From positions 6,324,001 through 6,388,000 of the forward strand of contig NZ_JACHDP010000001.1 of the NCBI RefSeq assembly GCF_014201145.1: DNA of 64,000 nucleotides, in the 5' to 3' direction. Numbering within the stretch: the stretch's first letter is position 1; each line of letters begins with the position of its first letter. Below the pieces are notes generated by a model. It saw only the letters and a program-made list of their open reading frames with translations. It was not told the origin of the DNA and made no database searches. Source of the stretch: Micromonospora parathelypteridis. GTDB lineage: Bacteria > Actinomycetota > Actinomycetes > Mycobacteriales > Micromonosporaceae. The translations under genes and the position numbers were made by a program. Of the stretch, positions 51,994-60,040 are shown piece after piece.

Positions 51994-53493
51994 CTATTGG
52001 CTGGTCGTGCGCTCCAGGAGGCTGATGCTCAGCAGCGGGTACTGCCAGCGCTGCACGGACCGGTAGCCGTCGTTGATCCGTTCCCGCTTGCCGGGCGCCA
52101 TGTCCCGCAGCGGGTCGGCCACCGGGTCGGCCCCGACGACCCAGACGCGCGGTGGGGTGCCGAGACAGCTGGCGTCGGGGCACTCGGTGGCCAGGAACCT
52201 GCCATCGGTGCGCTGCGCGGCGACGCGCAGCACGTCCGGAGGGCGCGGGGCGGGCAGGTAGCGTTCGTAGATGTCCCGTGGTGACCACGGGATGCTCGGG
52301 TGGCTGTCCGGAAACACCACCACGTCGCCGGGTTGGTAGCGGGGGCCGATGACCGCCGCGATGCGGTAGGAGTCCTGGCTGTGCCCGGCGTGGGCCCGGA
52401 TGGCGACGTGTGCGGGACAGCTCAGGACGGCCGCCAGGCAGAACGCGACGACGGCCGATGATCGTCCGGCGTGGGCCAGGGCAGACGCGGCGAGGACGGC
52501 CAGCGCCGGCAGCACGACCAGCACGTAGCGGGCCACCCAGACGTGCAGGTGGGTGCCGGCGAGCAACAGCAGCGCCATCGGAACGAACGCCGCACCGGCC
52601 AGGCAGACGTACGCCGGGGCGCGGCGCACGCCGAGAACCGCGAGTACGAGGACGAGCCCGCCGACGGCCGCGGAGTGGAAGAGCCGCTCGGGGAACGCCT
52701 GCAGGGCACTCAGGTTGACCAGCGCGATCCAGGACACCTGCGCGGTCTGACCGGCACCCCAGACGGCCAGCGCCAGCGCCGGCAGCACCCCCACACCGGC
52801 CGCCGCCGCCCAGCGTCGCGCGGTCCGCCACCCCTCGGCACGTCGAGGAAGCTGCCACCAGCCGAGCGCGACGGCGTGACCCGCGAGCATGAGCAGACCG
52901 TTGAGCGGATGCAGCAGGCCGACGAATCCGACGGCGGCGGCGTATCCGGTCAGTCGACGGCGCGAGGGTTCCTCCAGCAGCCGGACCAGGCACCACACGG
53001 CGACAGCGGCCCCGAGGATCACCAGCGCGTAGGACCGGGCTTCCTGCGCGTACCGGGACGTGACCGGCAGGATCGCGAAGAGCAGTCCCGCCAGCAGACC
53101 CAACCGGGTGCCGCCGAGCCGGCGCCCGAGCGCGGTCACCACGACCGTGGCGACGATGATGGCGGCGACCGAGGGCAGCCGCAACGCGGCAGTGGACGTG
53201 CCGGCCACGGCCGCGTACACCTTCATCAGGACGTAGTAGGGCGTCAGGACCGCGTCCACCGAACCGGCGAGCTGCCACAGCTGCGACCAGCTCAACCGGA
53301 CCGCGCCCCAGGTGGCCAGCTCATCGGCCCAGAGCGCCGGACCGGTCAGCCGCCACAGGCCCAGCACCAGTGCGACCAGCGCGGGGACTGCCCAACTCGC
53401 CACCGCCCAGCCCGGTCGGGTGTCGCTCACCTCCCGACTCGCATCCGCCCGAGGGAGGTCCGGTGGTGTGGCGACGGTGCCGGCGTGGTGCAA
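51994..53493 (-). CDS. GT39/ArnT-like membrane glycosyltransferase
   Basis: 499 residues with 10-12 hydrophobic segments. The acidic first extracellular loop has PALWADELATWGAVRLSW, matching the D-E position of GT-C fold mannosyl- and arabinosyltransferases; SRYAQEARSYALVILGA is another GT39/83 landmark. A ~100-residue soluble C-terminal domain follows (SYRIAAVIGPRYQPGDVVVF). The donor is probably a polyprenyl-linked sugar. The start is unclear: TTG 53493 lacks a ribosome site, whereas GGGAGA (53518-53523) precedes an in-frame ATC at 53509-53511. Confidence 0.85.
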   Translation of the reverse strand: MHHAGTVATPPDLPRADASREVSDTRPGWAVASWAVPALVALVLGLWRLTGPALWADELATWGAVRLSWSQLWQLAGSVDAVLTPYYVLMKVYAAVAGTSTAALRLPSVAAIIVATVVVTALGRRLGGTRLGLLAGLLFAILPVTSRYAQEARSYALVILGAAVAVWCLVRLLEEPSRRRLTGYAAAVGFVGLLHPLNGLLMLAGHAVALGWWQLPRRAEGWRTARRWAAAAGVGVLPALALAVWGAGQTAQVSWIALVNLSALQAFPERLFHSAAVGGLVLVLAVLGVRRAPAYVCLAGAAFVPMALLLLAGTHLHVWVARYVLVVLPALAVLAASALAHAGRSSAVVAFCLAAVLSCPAHVAIRAHAGHSQDSYRIAAVIGPRYQPGDVVVFPDSHPSIPWSPRDIYERYLPAPRPPDVLRVAAQRTDGRFLATECPDASCLGTPPRVWVVGADPVADPLRDMAPGKRERINDGYRSVQRWQYPLLSISLLERTTSQ

Positions 53494-53687
53494 CGGCCAG
53501 GTGGCGGTGATGGTGGTTCTCCCTGAACAGGGGCGGAAAATGCCCGCGCGAATCTAGCCACGTCAGGTGAGCGAACGACGTCGCACAGCCGGCCAGACGG
53601 TGAACGAAAGCGCCGGTTATTCGGTTGCCCGAGCCGCGGCGACCTGCTGAACTACCCGAAACCGCCACCAACCTCCAGGGAGTAACA
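53494..53687. other. regulatory region of the ribosomal protection gene
   Basis: 194 bp with no ORF. It holds promoters for the divergent glycosyltransferase and the Tet-like gene, but I cannot fix boxes; TTATTC near 53617 is a weak -10 candidate. The end carries the ribosome binding site of the leader ORF. Confidence 0.4.
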
Positions 53688-53798
53688 ATGCGCGCTGCGT
53701 CGATGTCCGACCAGAAGGGATCTGTCGCCTACCTGAAGGACCTGACGCTGCGTGAAAACCCTGAACCTCGGCATCCTGGCTCACGTCGATGCCGGTAA
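53688..53798 (+). CDS. leader peptide overlapping the Tet-like gene, 36 residues
   Basis: ATG 53688 has AGGGAG (53677-53682) 5 nt upstream, a better site than that of the main gene. The peptide starts MRAASMSDQKGSVAYLKDLT and ends RHPGSRRCR; its last 47 nt overlap the start of the 53752 gene in another frame. Ribosomal-protection genes such as tet(M) are known to be controlled through leader peptides; here slow translation of the leader could affect initiation at GTG 53752. Confidence 0.55.
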   Translation: MRAASMSDQKGSVAYLKDLTLRENPEPRHPGSRRCR

Positions 53799-55749
53799 GA
53801 CCAGCCTGACCGAGCGGCTGTTGCACGATGTCGGTGTGACCGACCAGCTCGGCAGTGTCGACGCGGGCAGCACCCGTACCGACACCCTGGCGTTGGAACG
53901 GCAACGCGGGATCACCATCCGCTCGGCTGTCGTCTCCTTCGTGCTGGACGACGTGACCGTCAACCTGATCGACACGCCCGGTCACCCGGACTTCATCGCC
54001 GAGGTCGAACGGGTGCTTGGCGTGCTCGACGGCGCGGTGCTGGTGATCTCCGCGGTGGAGGGCGTGCAGCCGCAGACACGGGTGCTGATGCGGACACTGC
54101 GCCGGCTGCGCATCCCGACGCTGATCTTCGTCAACAAGGTCGACCGGGCCGGGGCGGACCCCGAGCGGGTCGTACGGGCCGTCGCGGAGAAGCTCACCGA
54201 GGCCGTCGTGGCGATGGGCTCGGTGGCGGCGGCGGGGACCCGCGGCGCCCACTGCACGCCGTACGGGTCCGCCGACGTCGCCTTCACCGACCGGCTGCTC
54301 GACCTGCTCGCCGGGCAGGACGACGTGCTGCTCGCCGACTGGGTGACGGACACGGCGTCGCTGCCGTACTCGCGGCTGCGCCGTGCGTTGGCGGCGCGGA
54401 CCGGCCGCGCCCTGGTACAGCCGGTGTTCGCCGGCTCAGCGATCACCGGCGCCGGGGTGGACGCGCTGATCGCCGGGATCACCGAACTGTTGCCCACCGT
54501 CCAGGGCGACGTCGACGCCCCGGTATCCGGCACCGTGTTCGCCATCGAACGGGGCCCGGCGGGGGAGAAGATCGCCCTGGTCCGGCTCTTCGCCGGCACG
54601 ATCCGGGTCCGTGACCGGGTCCGCGTCGGCGCTGCCGACGCTGTCCTGGTCACCGCGGTACGCGTCGTCGCCCACGGGGCCGACATGGTGGCGTCGGCCG
54701 TCGAAGCCGGCCACATCGCCCGGTTGTGGGGTCTCACGGACGCGCGGATCGGCGACCCGGTGGGCGTAACCCTCGAACGTGCCGGCGCGGACCGCCACTT
54801 CGCGCCACCCACGCTGGAGACCGTCGTGGTTCCGGCGCGTTCCGTCGACCGGGTCGCGCTGCACGCCGCGCTGATCCAGCTCGCCGAGCAGGACCCGCTG
54901 ATCAACCTGCGGCAGGACGACCGACAGCACGAGATCACCGTGTCGCTCTACGGCGAGGTGCAGAAGGAGGTCATCCAGGCCACCCTGGCCGACGACTTCG
55001 GCGTGGGGGTGACGTTCCGGGAGACCAGCACGGTGCACGTGGAACGGGTGTCCGGCGTCGGCTCGGCCGTCGAGGTGATCGCGGTGGCGCCCAACCCGTT
55101 CCTGGCCACCGTCGGACTGCGGGTCGCGCCGGCGCCGACCGGTGCCGGTGTGAGTTTCCGGCTCGGTGTCGAGCTGGGTTCGATGCCACCGGCCTTCTTC
55201 GCCGCCGTGGAGGAGACCGTGCGCCGAACCCTGCGCCAGGGCCTGCACGGGTGGGAGGTCCCCGACTGCGAGGTGACGCTGACCCACGCCGGCTACTGGG
55301 CGCGGCAGAGTCATTCCCACGGCACCTTCGACAAGAGCATGTCCAGCACGGCGGGGGACTTCCGCAATCTCACCCCGTTGGTGCTGATGACCGCGCTCAC
55401 CCGTGCCGGCACGCGGGTCCACGAGCCGGTGCACCGCTTCCGGTTGGAGGTGCCGGGTGACGTCCTCGGCACGCTGCTGCCCGCGCTCACCCGACTGGAC
55501 GCGGTGCCGACCGCCACCACCGGGCAGGGGGCGTCGTATCTGGTGACGGGCGAGATTCCGGCGGGCCTGGTGCATGCGTTGGAGCGTCGCCTGCCCGCGC
55601 TGACCCGGGGCGAGGGCGTGTTGGAGACCGAGTTCGACAGCTACCGGCCGGTGCGTGGTCCCGCCCCTGGCCGGGCCCGCTGGGACAACAACCCGCTGGA
55701 TCGTAAGGAGTATCTGCTGGCGGTCAACCGCCGGGTCGGCGGCCGGTAG
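53752..55749 (+). CDS. ribosomal protection GTPase, Tet(M)/OtrA type
   Basis: 665 residues, EF-G-like. GTPase motifs: LGILAHVDAGKTSLTERLL, the effector ERQRGITIRSA, LIDTPGHPDF and IFVNKVDRAGAD. Domains II-V follow, with the domain IV region QSHSHGTFDKSMSSTAGDF (similar in place to the Tet(O)/Tet(M) decoding-centre loops) and a final NPLDRKEYLLAVNRR. These proteins release tetracycline from the ribosome; many actinomycetes carry a chromosomal copy, sometimes with unproven resistance function. AAGGA lies 13 nt before GTG 53752; translation may depend on the leader ORF. Confidence 0.92.
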   Translation: MKTLNLGILAHVDAGKTSLTERLLHDVGVTDQLGSVDAGSTRTDTLALERQRGITIRSAVVSFVLDDVTVNLIDTPGHPDFIAEVERVLGVLDGAVLVISAVEGVQPQTRVLMRTLRRLRIPTLIFVNKVDRAGADPERVVRAVAEKLTEAVVAMGSVAAAGTRGAHCTPYGSADVAFTDRLLDLLAGQDDVLLADWVTDTASLPYSRLRRALAARTGRALVQPVFAGSAITGAGVDALIAGITELLPTVQGDVDAPVSGTVFAIERGPAGEKIALVRLFAGTIRVRDRVRVGAADAVLVTAVRVVAHGADMVASAVEAGHIARLWGLTDARIGDPVGVTLERAGADRHFAPPTLETVVVPARSVDRVALHAALIQLAEQDPLINLRQDDRQHEITVSLYGEVQKEVIQATLADDFGVGVTFRETSTVHVERVSGVGSAVEVIAVAPNPFLATVGLRVAPAPTGAGVSFRLGVELGSMPPAFFAAVEETVRRTLRQGLHGWEVPDCEVTLTHAGYWARQSHSHGTFDKSMSSTAGDFRNLTPLVLMTALTRAGTRVHEPVHRFRLEVPGDVLGTLLPALTRLDAVPTATTGQGASYLVTGEIPAGLVHALERRLPALTRGEGVLETEFDSYRPVRGPAPGRARWDNNPLDRKEYLLAVNRRVGGR

Positions 55750-55761
55750 CGGCGATATCCA

Positions 55762-55790
55762 TTGCGGACGCGCCGCGGCCCTCCTACTCT
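55762..55790 (+). promoter_or_regulatory. promoter of the 41-codon gene
   Basis: TTGCGG (55762-55767), 17-bp spacer, TACTCT (55785-55790). Predicted start near 55797. Confidence 0.6.
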
Positions 55791-55833
55791 CGTCGGTGCA
55801 AGGTCGACCGATCACACCCCGAGGGAGTACGCC

Positions 55834-55959
55834 GTGCCGCGACGCGTCCGCACCGACGCCGCCTTGCGCCTGCTCCCTGCCGGCGCCTCTGTGCTCACCT
55901 ATGCCAAAACCCGTGCCTGCCGCCCCGTGCGGCGCCCCGAGTCGGGGTGGCGCGACTGA
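55834..55959 (+). CDS. small basic protein, 41 residues, own promoter and terminator
   Basis: GTG 55834 has GAGGGAG about 6 nt upstream. The peptide starts VPRRVRTDAALRLLPAGASV and ends RPVRRPESGWRD. It has an Arg-rich N-terminus, one hydrophobic helix-like stretch and a single Cys. It is framed by a promoter at 55762 and a strong hairpin at 55981, a complete transcription unit. I do not recognise a family. Confidence 0.6.
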   Translation: MPRRVRTDAALRLLPAGASVLTYAKTRACRPVRRPESGWRD

Positions 55960-55980
55960 CGCCGACGCTGACGCGTCCGC

Positions 55981-56012
55981 CGGCCGCCCATCCCACGGGG
56001 ATCGGGCGGCCG
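55981..56012 (+). terminator. terminator of the 41-codon gene
   Basis: CGGCCGCCC (55981-55989) pairs with GGGCGGCCG (56004-56012); inner ATCC/GGAT extends the stem with one bulged C. GTTTCAC follows. Confidence 0.8.
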
Positions 56013-56112
56013 TTTCACATCCGCCTACCGCCGCCGGACCCCGGACCGCCGGCACCTGATCATTAACGGTCACCGCTCGGTGGTGACCACCGCACTTCAC
56101 GAGGAGACCACG

Positions 56113-57312
56113 ATGGGATTCACCCCTCTCGCCGGTACCCGGGCACCGGTCCGGGTCTGGACCGACCCGTACGCCATCGAGCCGCAGGCCGCCCGTCAGC
56201 TGCGCAACATCGGTGCGCTGCCCTGGGTGCAGGGCGTCGCCGTCATGCCCGACGTGCACTTCGGCAAGGGCGCCACGGTCGGCTCGGTGATCGCGATGCG
56301 GCAGGCGGTCTCGCCGGCCGCGGTCGGTGTCGACATCGGCTGCGGAATGTCGGCGGTACGCACGTCGCTGACCGCCGCCGACCTGCCGGACGACCTGGCC
56401 GGGCTGCGTTCCGCGATCGAGGCCACCATCCCGGTCGGCTTCGCGCAGCGGCCGGACTCGGTCGACACGCGTCGGGTCCGCGGCCTGGAGCAGGCCGGCT
56501 GGGACGACTTCTGGGGGCGGTTCGCCGGCCTGGACCGGCGCGTGGCGCAGCTGGAGACGCGGGCGCGGCGGCAGCTCGGGACCCTCGGCGGGGGCAACCA
56601 CTTCATCGAGGTCTGCCTGGAGCAGGGTGGCGCCGACTCGGGCCGGGTCTGGCTGATGCTGCACTCGGGGTCCCGCAACATCGGCAAGGAGCTGGCCGAG
56701 CGGCACATCGACGTGGCCCGGAAGCTGCCGCACAACATCGATCTGCCCGACCGGGACCTGGCGGTGTTCCTCACCGGCACGCCGGAGATGGACGCGTACC
56801 GGCGGGACCTCTGGTGGGCGCAGGAGTACGCGCGGCGCAACCGGGCCGTCATGCTGGCCCTGCTCTGCGGCGTGGTGCGTGAGCACTTCCCGCAGGTCGC
56901 CTACGACGAGCCGATCTCATGCCACCACAACTACGTCTCGGAGGAGAGCTACGACGGGGTGGACGTGCTGGTCACCCGCAAGGGCGCGATCCGGGCCGGC
57001 CGGGGCGACCTGGGCATCATCCCCGGATCGATGGGCACCGGTTCGTACATCGTGCGGGGTCGGGGTAACCCAAACGCGTACTGCTCGGCGTCGCACGGGG
57101 CCGGGCGGCGGATGTCGCGGGCGCAGGCCAAGCGGACGTTCAGCACGGAGGACCTGGCCTCGCAGACCGCCGGGGTGGAGTGCCGTAAGGACGCCGGGGT
57201 GGTCGACGAGATTCCCGGCGCGTACAAGGACATCACCGAGGTGATGGCCCAGCAGGAGGACCTGGTCGAGGTGGTGGCGCACCTCAAGCAGGTGGTGTGT
57301 GTGAAGGGCTGA
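56113..57312 (+). CDS. rtcB: RtcB-family RNA ligase
   Basis: 399 residues. RtcB joins 2',3'-cyclic-phosphate or 3'-phosphate ends to 5'-OH RNA using GTP and Mn. Metal and GMP-binding residues are visible: Asp in VMPDVHFGKGATVGS, Cys in VGVDIGCGMSAVRT, His in LGGGNHFIEVCL, His in LHSGSRNIG, HH in ISCHHNYV, and the guanylated His region YCSASHGAGRRMSR. ATG 56113 with GAGGAG upstream. No rtcA, rtcR or archease gene adjacent. Confidence 0.95.
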   Translation: MGFTPLAGTRAPVRVWTDPYAIEPQAARQLRNIGALPWVQGVAVMPDVHFGKGATVGSVIAMRQAVSPAAVGVDIGCGMSAVRTSLTAADLPDDLAGLRSAIEATIPVGFAQRPDSVDTRRVRGLEQAGWDDFWGRFAGLDRRVAQLETRARRQLGTLGGGNHFIEVCLEQGGADSGRVWLMLHSGSRNIGKELAERHIDVARKLPHNIDLPDRDLAVFLTGTPEMDAYRRDLWWAQEYARRNRAVMLALLCGVVREHFPQVAYDEPISCHHNYVSEESYDGVDVLVTRKGAIRAGRGDLGIIPGSMGTGSYIVRGRGNPNAYCSASHGAGRRMSRAQAKRTFSTEDLASQTAGVECRKDAGVVDEIPGAYKDITEVMAQQEDLVEVVAHLKQVVCVKG

Positions 57313-57339
57313 CGTGTCCGCCGTGGCACCGGCCACGAG

Positions 57340-57373
57340 CCGACCGGCCCGCGCGATCGCGCGGGCCGGTCGG
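57340..57373. terminator. bidirectional terminator, 34-bp perfect palindrome
   Basis: CCGACCGGCCCGCGCGA followed by its exact complement, with no loop bases left over. It fills the 66-bp gap between the convergent rtcB and dehydrogenase genes. Confidence 0.9.
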
Positions 57374-57378
57374 TGGTG

Positions 57379-58377
57379 TCACGCGCCGGTGGTGTCGAAC
57401 GTGAAGAGCACCTTGCCGGTACGCTCCGGCGACGCGTTGCGGGCGAACGCCTCCGCGTAGCGGTGCAGCGGGTAGGTCGAGTCGACCGGGACCACCAGCT
57501 CACCCCCAGCGACGAGGTCGACGAGGTCGGCGACCACCTTCTCGATCTCCGCCCGGGGCGCGGTGTGGAACCAGTTCACCACCCACAGGCCGCGCAGGCT
57601 CAGCTCGCCGTAGACGAGGCTGCCGAGGGGCAGCACGGGTGGTTCCCCGGTTGCCGACGAGTAGCTGACCACGGTGCCGCCGGGCTCCAACCCGGTGGCG
57701 AGGGCCCCGGCGGTGCTGCCGCCCGCGCCGTCGAGCACGAGGCGCAGCCGCTGACCCGCCAGCGCCGACGCGGTGCGCTCGGCGAGGTCGTCGCCGTCGA
57801 CCAGGACGAGGTCGCCGCCCGCGGCCCGAGCCTCCTCGGCGGCCTTCTCACTGCGGACGACGCTGAGCGTCCGGACGCCCGCGATCCGGGCCAGGGTGAT
57901 CACGGACCGGGCGACGGCCGAGTTGCCGAGGGTCTGGGCGATCCAGTCTCCCGGCTTGAGGTCCACGTACCTGGTGAGCATGAGGTGAGCGGTGATCGGG
58001 TTGATGGTGAGCATCGACAGTTGGGTGGCGTCGATCCCCTCGGGGACGGCGACGACGTTGCGGGCGGGGACGACGACCTGGTCCGCCCAGGCACCCTGCT
58101 CGTAGCTGCCAAGGATCACCACGCGCCGCCCGGCGAGGGTCGGGTCGACAGCGGCGCCGATCGTGCGCACCCGGCCCACGCCCTCGCTACCGATGAAGCT
58201 GGGCACCTGCGGCTGCACCGCGTACCAGCCGTTGGAGAAGAGATTGTCGACCGGGTTGATCGGGGCCGCCTCCATCTGGAGGAGGACGTCGTCGGGGCCG
58301 ACGGTCAGCTCCGGCTGCTGCTCCAGGCGGACGTTCTGCGCGTAATCGCCGATGCCGGTGAGGACGAGTTGGCTCAT
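57379..58377 (-). CDS. zinc-binding-dehydrogenase-family oxidoreductase (quinone / enoyl reductase-like)
   Basis: 332 residues, MDR superfamily without zinc ligands. Features: VLLQMEAAPINPVDNLFSNG, PSFIGSEGVGRVRTIGAAVD, WIAQTLGNSAVARSVITLAR (nucleotide loop, T-L-G-N-S-A-V as in 2-enoyl thioester reductases) and VLDGAGGSTAGALATGLEPG. Enoyl-ACP/CoA reduction like eukaryotic MECR is likely; quinone reduction is possible. ATG 58377 with AGGAG upstream. Confidence 0.88.
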   Translation of the reverse strand: MSQLVLTGIGDYAQNVRLEQQPELTVGPDDVLLQMEAAPINPVDNLFSNGWYAVQPQVPSFIGSEGVGRVRTIGAAVDPTLAGRRVVILGSYEQGAWADQVVVPARNVVAVPEGIDATQLSMLTINPITAHLMLTRYVDLKPGDWIAQTLGNSAVARSVITLARIAGVRTLSVVRSEKAAEEARAAGGDLVLVDGDDLAERTASALAGQRLRLVLDGAGGSTAGALATGLEPGGTVVSYSSATGEPPVLPLGSLVYGELSLRGLWVVNWFHTAPRAEIEKVVADLVDLVAGGELVVPVDSTYPLHRYAEAFARNASPERTGKVLFTFDTTGA

Positions 58378-58406
58378 GGGAAGCGCTCCTAGCGAGAGAC
58401 TCTGTC

Positions 58407-58428
58407 AGGCGTAATTGGCTTAACGCCT
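58407..58428. promoter_or_regulatory. candidate operator upstream of the reductase gene
   Basis: AGGCGT (58407-58412) and ACGCCT (58423-58428), a perfect 6+6 inverted repeat with a 10-bp AT-rich centre, 30-50 bp before ATG 58377. Confidence 0.4.
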
Positions 58429-58534
58429 TTGACTCTTACGACGCTAGCAGGCGGAATCCGGGAATGTAAGGGGCATGGGATTTAGACCACTACAGCTCGA
58501 CGCGCCGGAGTTGGGCGTGGAGGGCGGTTGGTCG

Positions 58535-58603
58535 ACTCCATGTCGCCGAGGTTGCGGTTTCCCCGCGCTGGGATACCCCCAGGTCGGCGATCTGGAGTCG
58601 ATC
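58535..58603 (+). repeat. dispersed ~70-bp intergenic element, copy 2
   Basis: 18-bp arms (58532-58549 and 58584-58601, two mismatches) beginning TCGACTCCA and ending TGGAGTCGA, with GGGATACCCCC in the loop. Full-length similarity to the minus strand of 33356-33427. Confidence 0.75.
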
Positions 58604-58746
58604 ACTGCCGAGCCCACCTTTGCCGACGCCCCACGGGCCGCGCATTCTGCTTTAAACGGGCATACTGGCAGCCCGTGACCTCATGTCCGTGCGCATCGGG
58701 CTGCACCCGTCCCACACATGCGGGCAACGGCGGTGGACCAGCCAAG

Positions 58747-58912
58747 ATCGTGCTCGATCCTGGAAGTAGGGGTCTCGACCTTGCGCCGATACCACTAAAA
58801 CCAGGATCGAGCACGATCATGGCCTGCGAGGCCACTACAACCTGGATCGAGCGCGATCTTGTCGGCTCAGCTCGCGCTGACACCACTACGACCTGGGTCC
58901 GGTGCGATCTTG
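58747..58912. repeat. 18-bp perfect inverted repeat plus two degenerate copies
   Basis: GATCGTGCTCGATCCTGG (58747-58764) pairs perfectly with 58801-58818 across 36 nt. The unit CCACTA-N2-ACC-N-GG, followed by an ATCGAGC/GCGATC-type block, repeats at 58793, 58832 and 58883, each ending in CGATCATG or CGATCTTG. The pattern looks like a palindromic element with decaying tandem half-copies. Confidence 0.7.
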
Positions 58913-59138
58913 TTGGTTGCCCGCGAGGAACGAACGTTCGTCCTGCGCTGGCCCTCGCCGTCACGCGATTCCCGTCGGTGGCGGCCCGCGCCCCGCTGAC
59001 GTACCGCCGGCCCGCAGTCCGGGTGGCGGACGACGGGCCGGAACCGGCGCACATCGCCGCCACCGGGCCCGCTCAGCCACGATCGGCGGCACGGTTGCCG
59101 CCACAGGGCTGAGCGGAGCCCGGAGAGAGCCCGCAGGC

Positions 59139-59930
59139 TCAGAAGCCGGCGAAGACCCGGCGCAGGTCGTCCAGCGTCAGCGGGCCGGTCACCCGCACAC
59201 CCTCCGGGGTGTGCGCGGGCCCGAGCCGACCGACCGCCAGCCGCAGCCACGCCTCGGCGGGTGCGGTCAGCTCACCGTCGGCCTGCTCCGGCGCGTCGAC
59301 CACCTCGACCTTCTCACCCAGCCGCAGCCCGAACGCCCGCTCGGGCGCGTGCAGCCGAACCAGCAGGGTGGCCTCCCGGCCGGCCAGCTCCTGCGGCCGG
59401 CTGGTCCAGCCCAGCATGCCGCCGACCTGGTCGAGCAGGAGCGACACCGCCTCCGGCGTCACCGCCGCGAACGGGTTGAACGCCACCTCGGCGTCCCACT
59501 GGTGCAGAGCGAACTCGCTGAGCCGGAACCGGCCCGCGGTGGCCACGTCGACCGGTTCCGGCAGGAACCCGAGGTCGATCCGCAGCGAGGCCCGGGTCTC
59601 GGCGTCCAACGACTCGTACGCCTCGACCAGCCGCTCGTTGGCGGCGAGGAAGCCGGCCGCGTGCTCGGCCGGGGACATCGCGTCCCAGCGCGCCCAGACG
59701 GTGCGGTTGAAGTCCCCGTTCGGGCCGGGAGTGCCGGTGCGGGCGGCGTCCAACGACGCCAGGTTGATCTCGGCGCCGCTGCCCAGGTGGCTCAGCACCT
59801 GGGACACCTGCCACTCGCTGGCCCCCGAGGGTCGTAGCAGGTCGTCTTCCTTGAGATCCCGCACGAGCGCGGCGAGCTCCTCGTGGCCCGCACGCAGAGC
59901 TGTGATGATCTGGTCAGCTGGGGTCGACAT
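59139..59930 (-). CDS. maleylpyruvate-isomerase-type (DinB_2) protein
   Basis: 263 residues of the TIGR03083 type: ALRAGHEELAALVRDLKEDD, the metal-binding region WQVSQVLSHLGSGAEINLAS, FRLSEFALHQWDAEVAFNPF with the second and third His, and a C-terminal MDMPI/SCP-like domain (EATLLVRLHAPERAFGLRLG). Often mycothiol-dependent; substrate unknown. ATG 59930 has GAGGAG 4-5 nt upstream. Confidence 0.9.
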   Translation of the reverse strand: MSTPADQIITALRAGHEELAALVRDLKEDDLLRPSGASEWQVSQVLSHLGSGAEINLASLDAARTGTPGPNGDFNRTVWARWDAMSPAEHAAGFLAANERLVEAYESLDAETRASLRIDLGFLPEPVDVATAGRFRLSEFALHQWDAEVAFNPFAAVTPEAVSLLLDQVGGMLGWTSRPQELAGREATLLVRLHAPERAFGLRLGEKVEVVDAPEQADGELTAPAEAWLRLAVGRLGPAHTPEGVRVTGPLTLDDLRRVFAGF

Positions 59931-59974
59931 GGATCTCCTCAAACGGACTTTCGACGATGGTCGGGACGTTACCG

Positions 59975-60032
59975 GAAGCGGCCGCCGACCGGCCCACCCC
60001 AGGGTCGGGGTGGTCCGGCCGGCGGCCGCTTC
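59975..60032 (-). terminator. long terminator hairpin after the MFS gene
   Basis: 26-bp arms (59975-60000 and 60007-60032, two mismatches; GAAGCGGCCGCCG start) around a 6-nt loop, 9 bp beyond the MFS stop. Confidence 0.85.
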
Positions 60033-60040
60033 AGTCAGGT

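Larger units (their letters stand above)
58429..59138. other. gene-free region rich in palindromic repeats
   Basis: About 700 bp. Open frames across it (for instance 58475-58678 plus and 58602-59063 minus) consist of translated repeat sequence and lack protein-like features, so I call no gene. The content is the element at 58535-58603, the 58747-58818 palindrome and its satellites to ~58912, then ordinary GC-rich sequence. Confidence 0.6.

Noticed and set aside
58475..59063. Two possible ORFs of 67 and 153 codons
   Set aside because: They run through the palindromic repeats and have no protein-like pattern or ribosome binding site.
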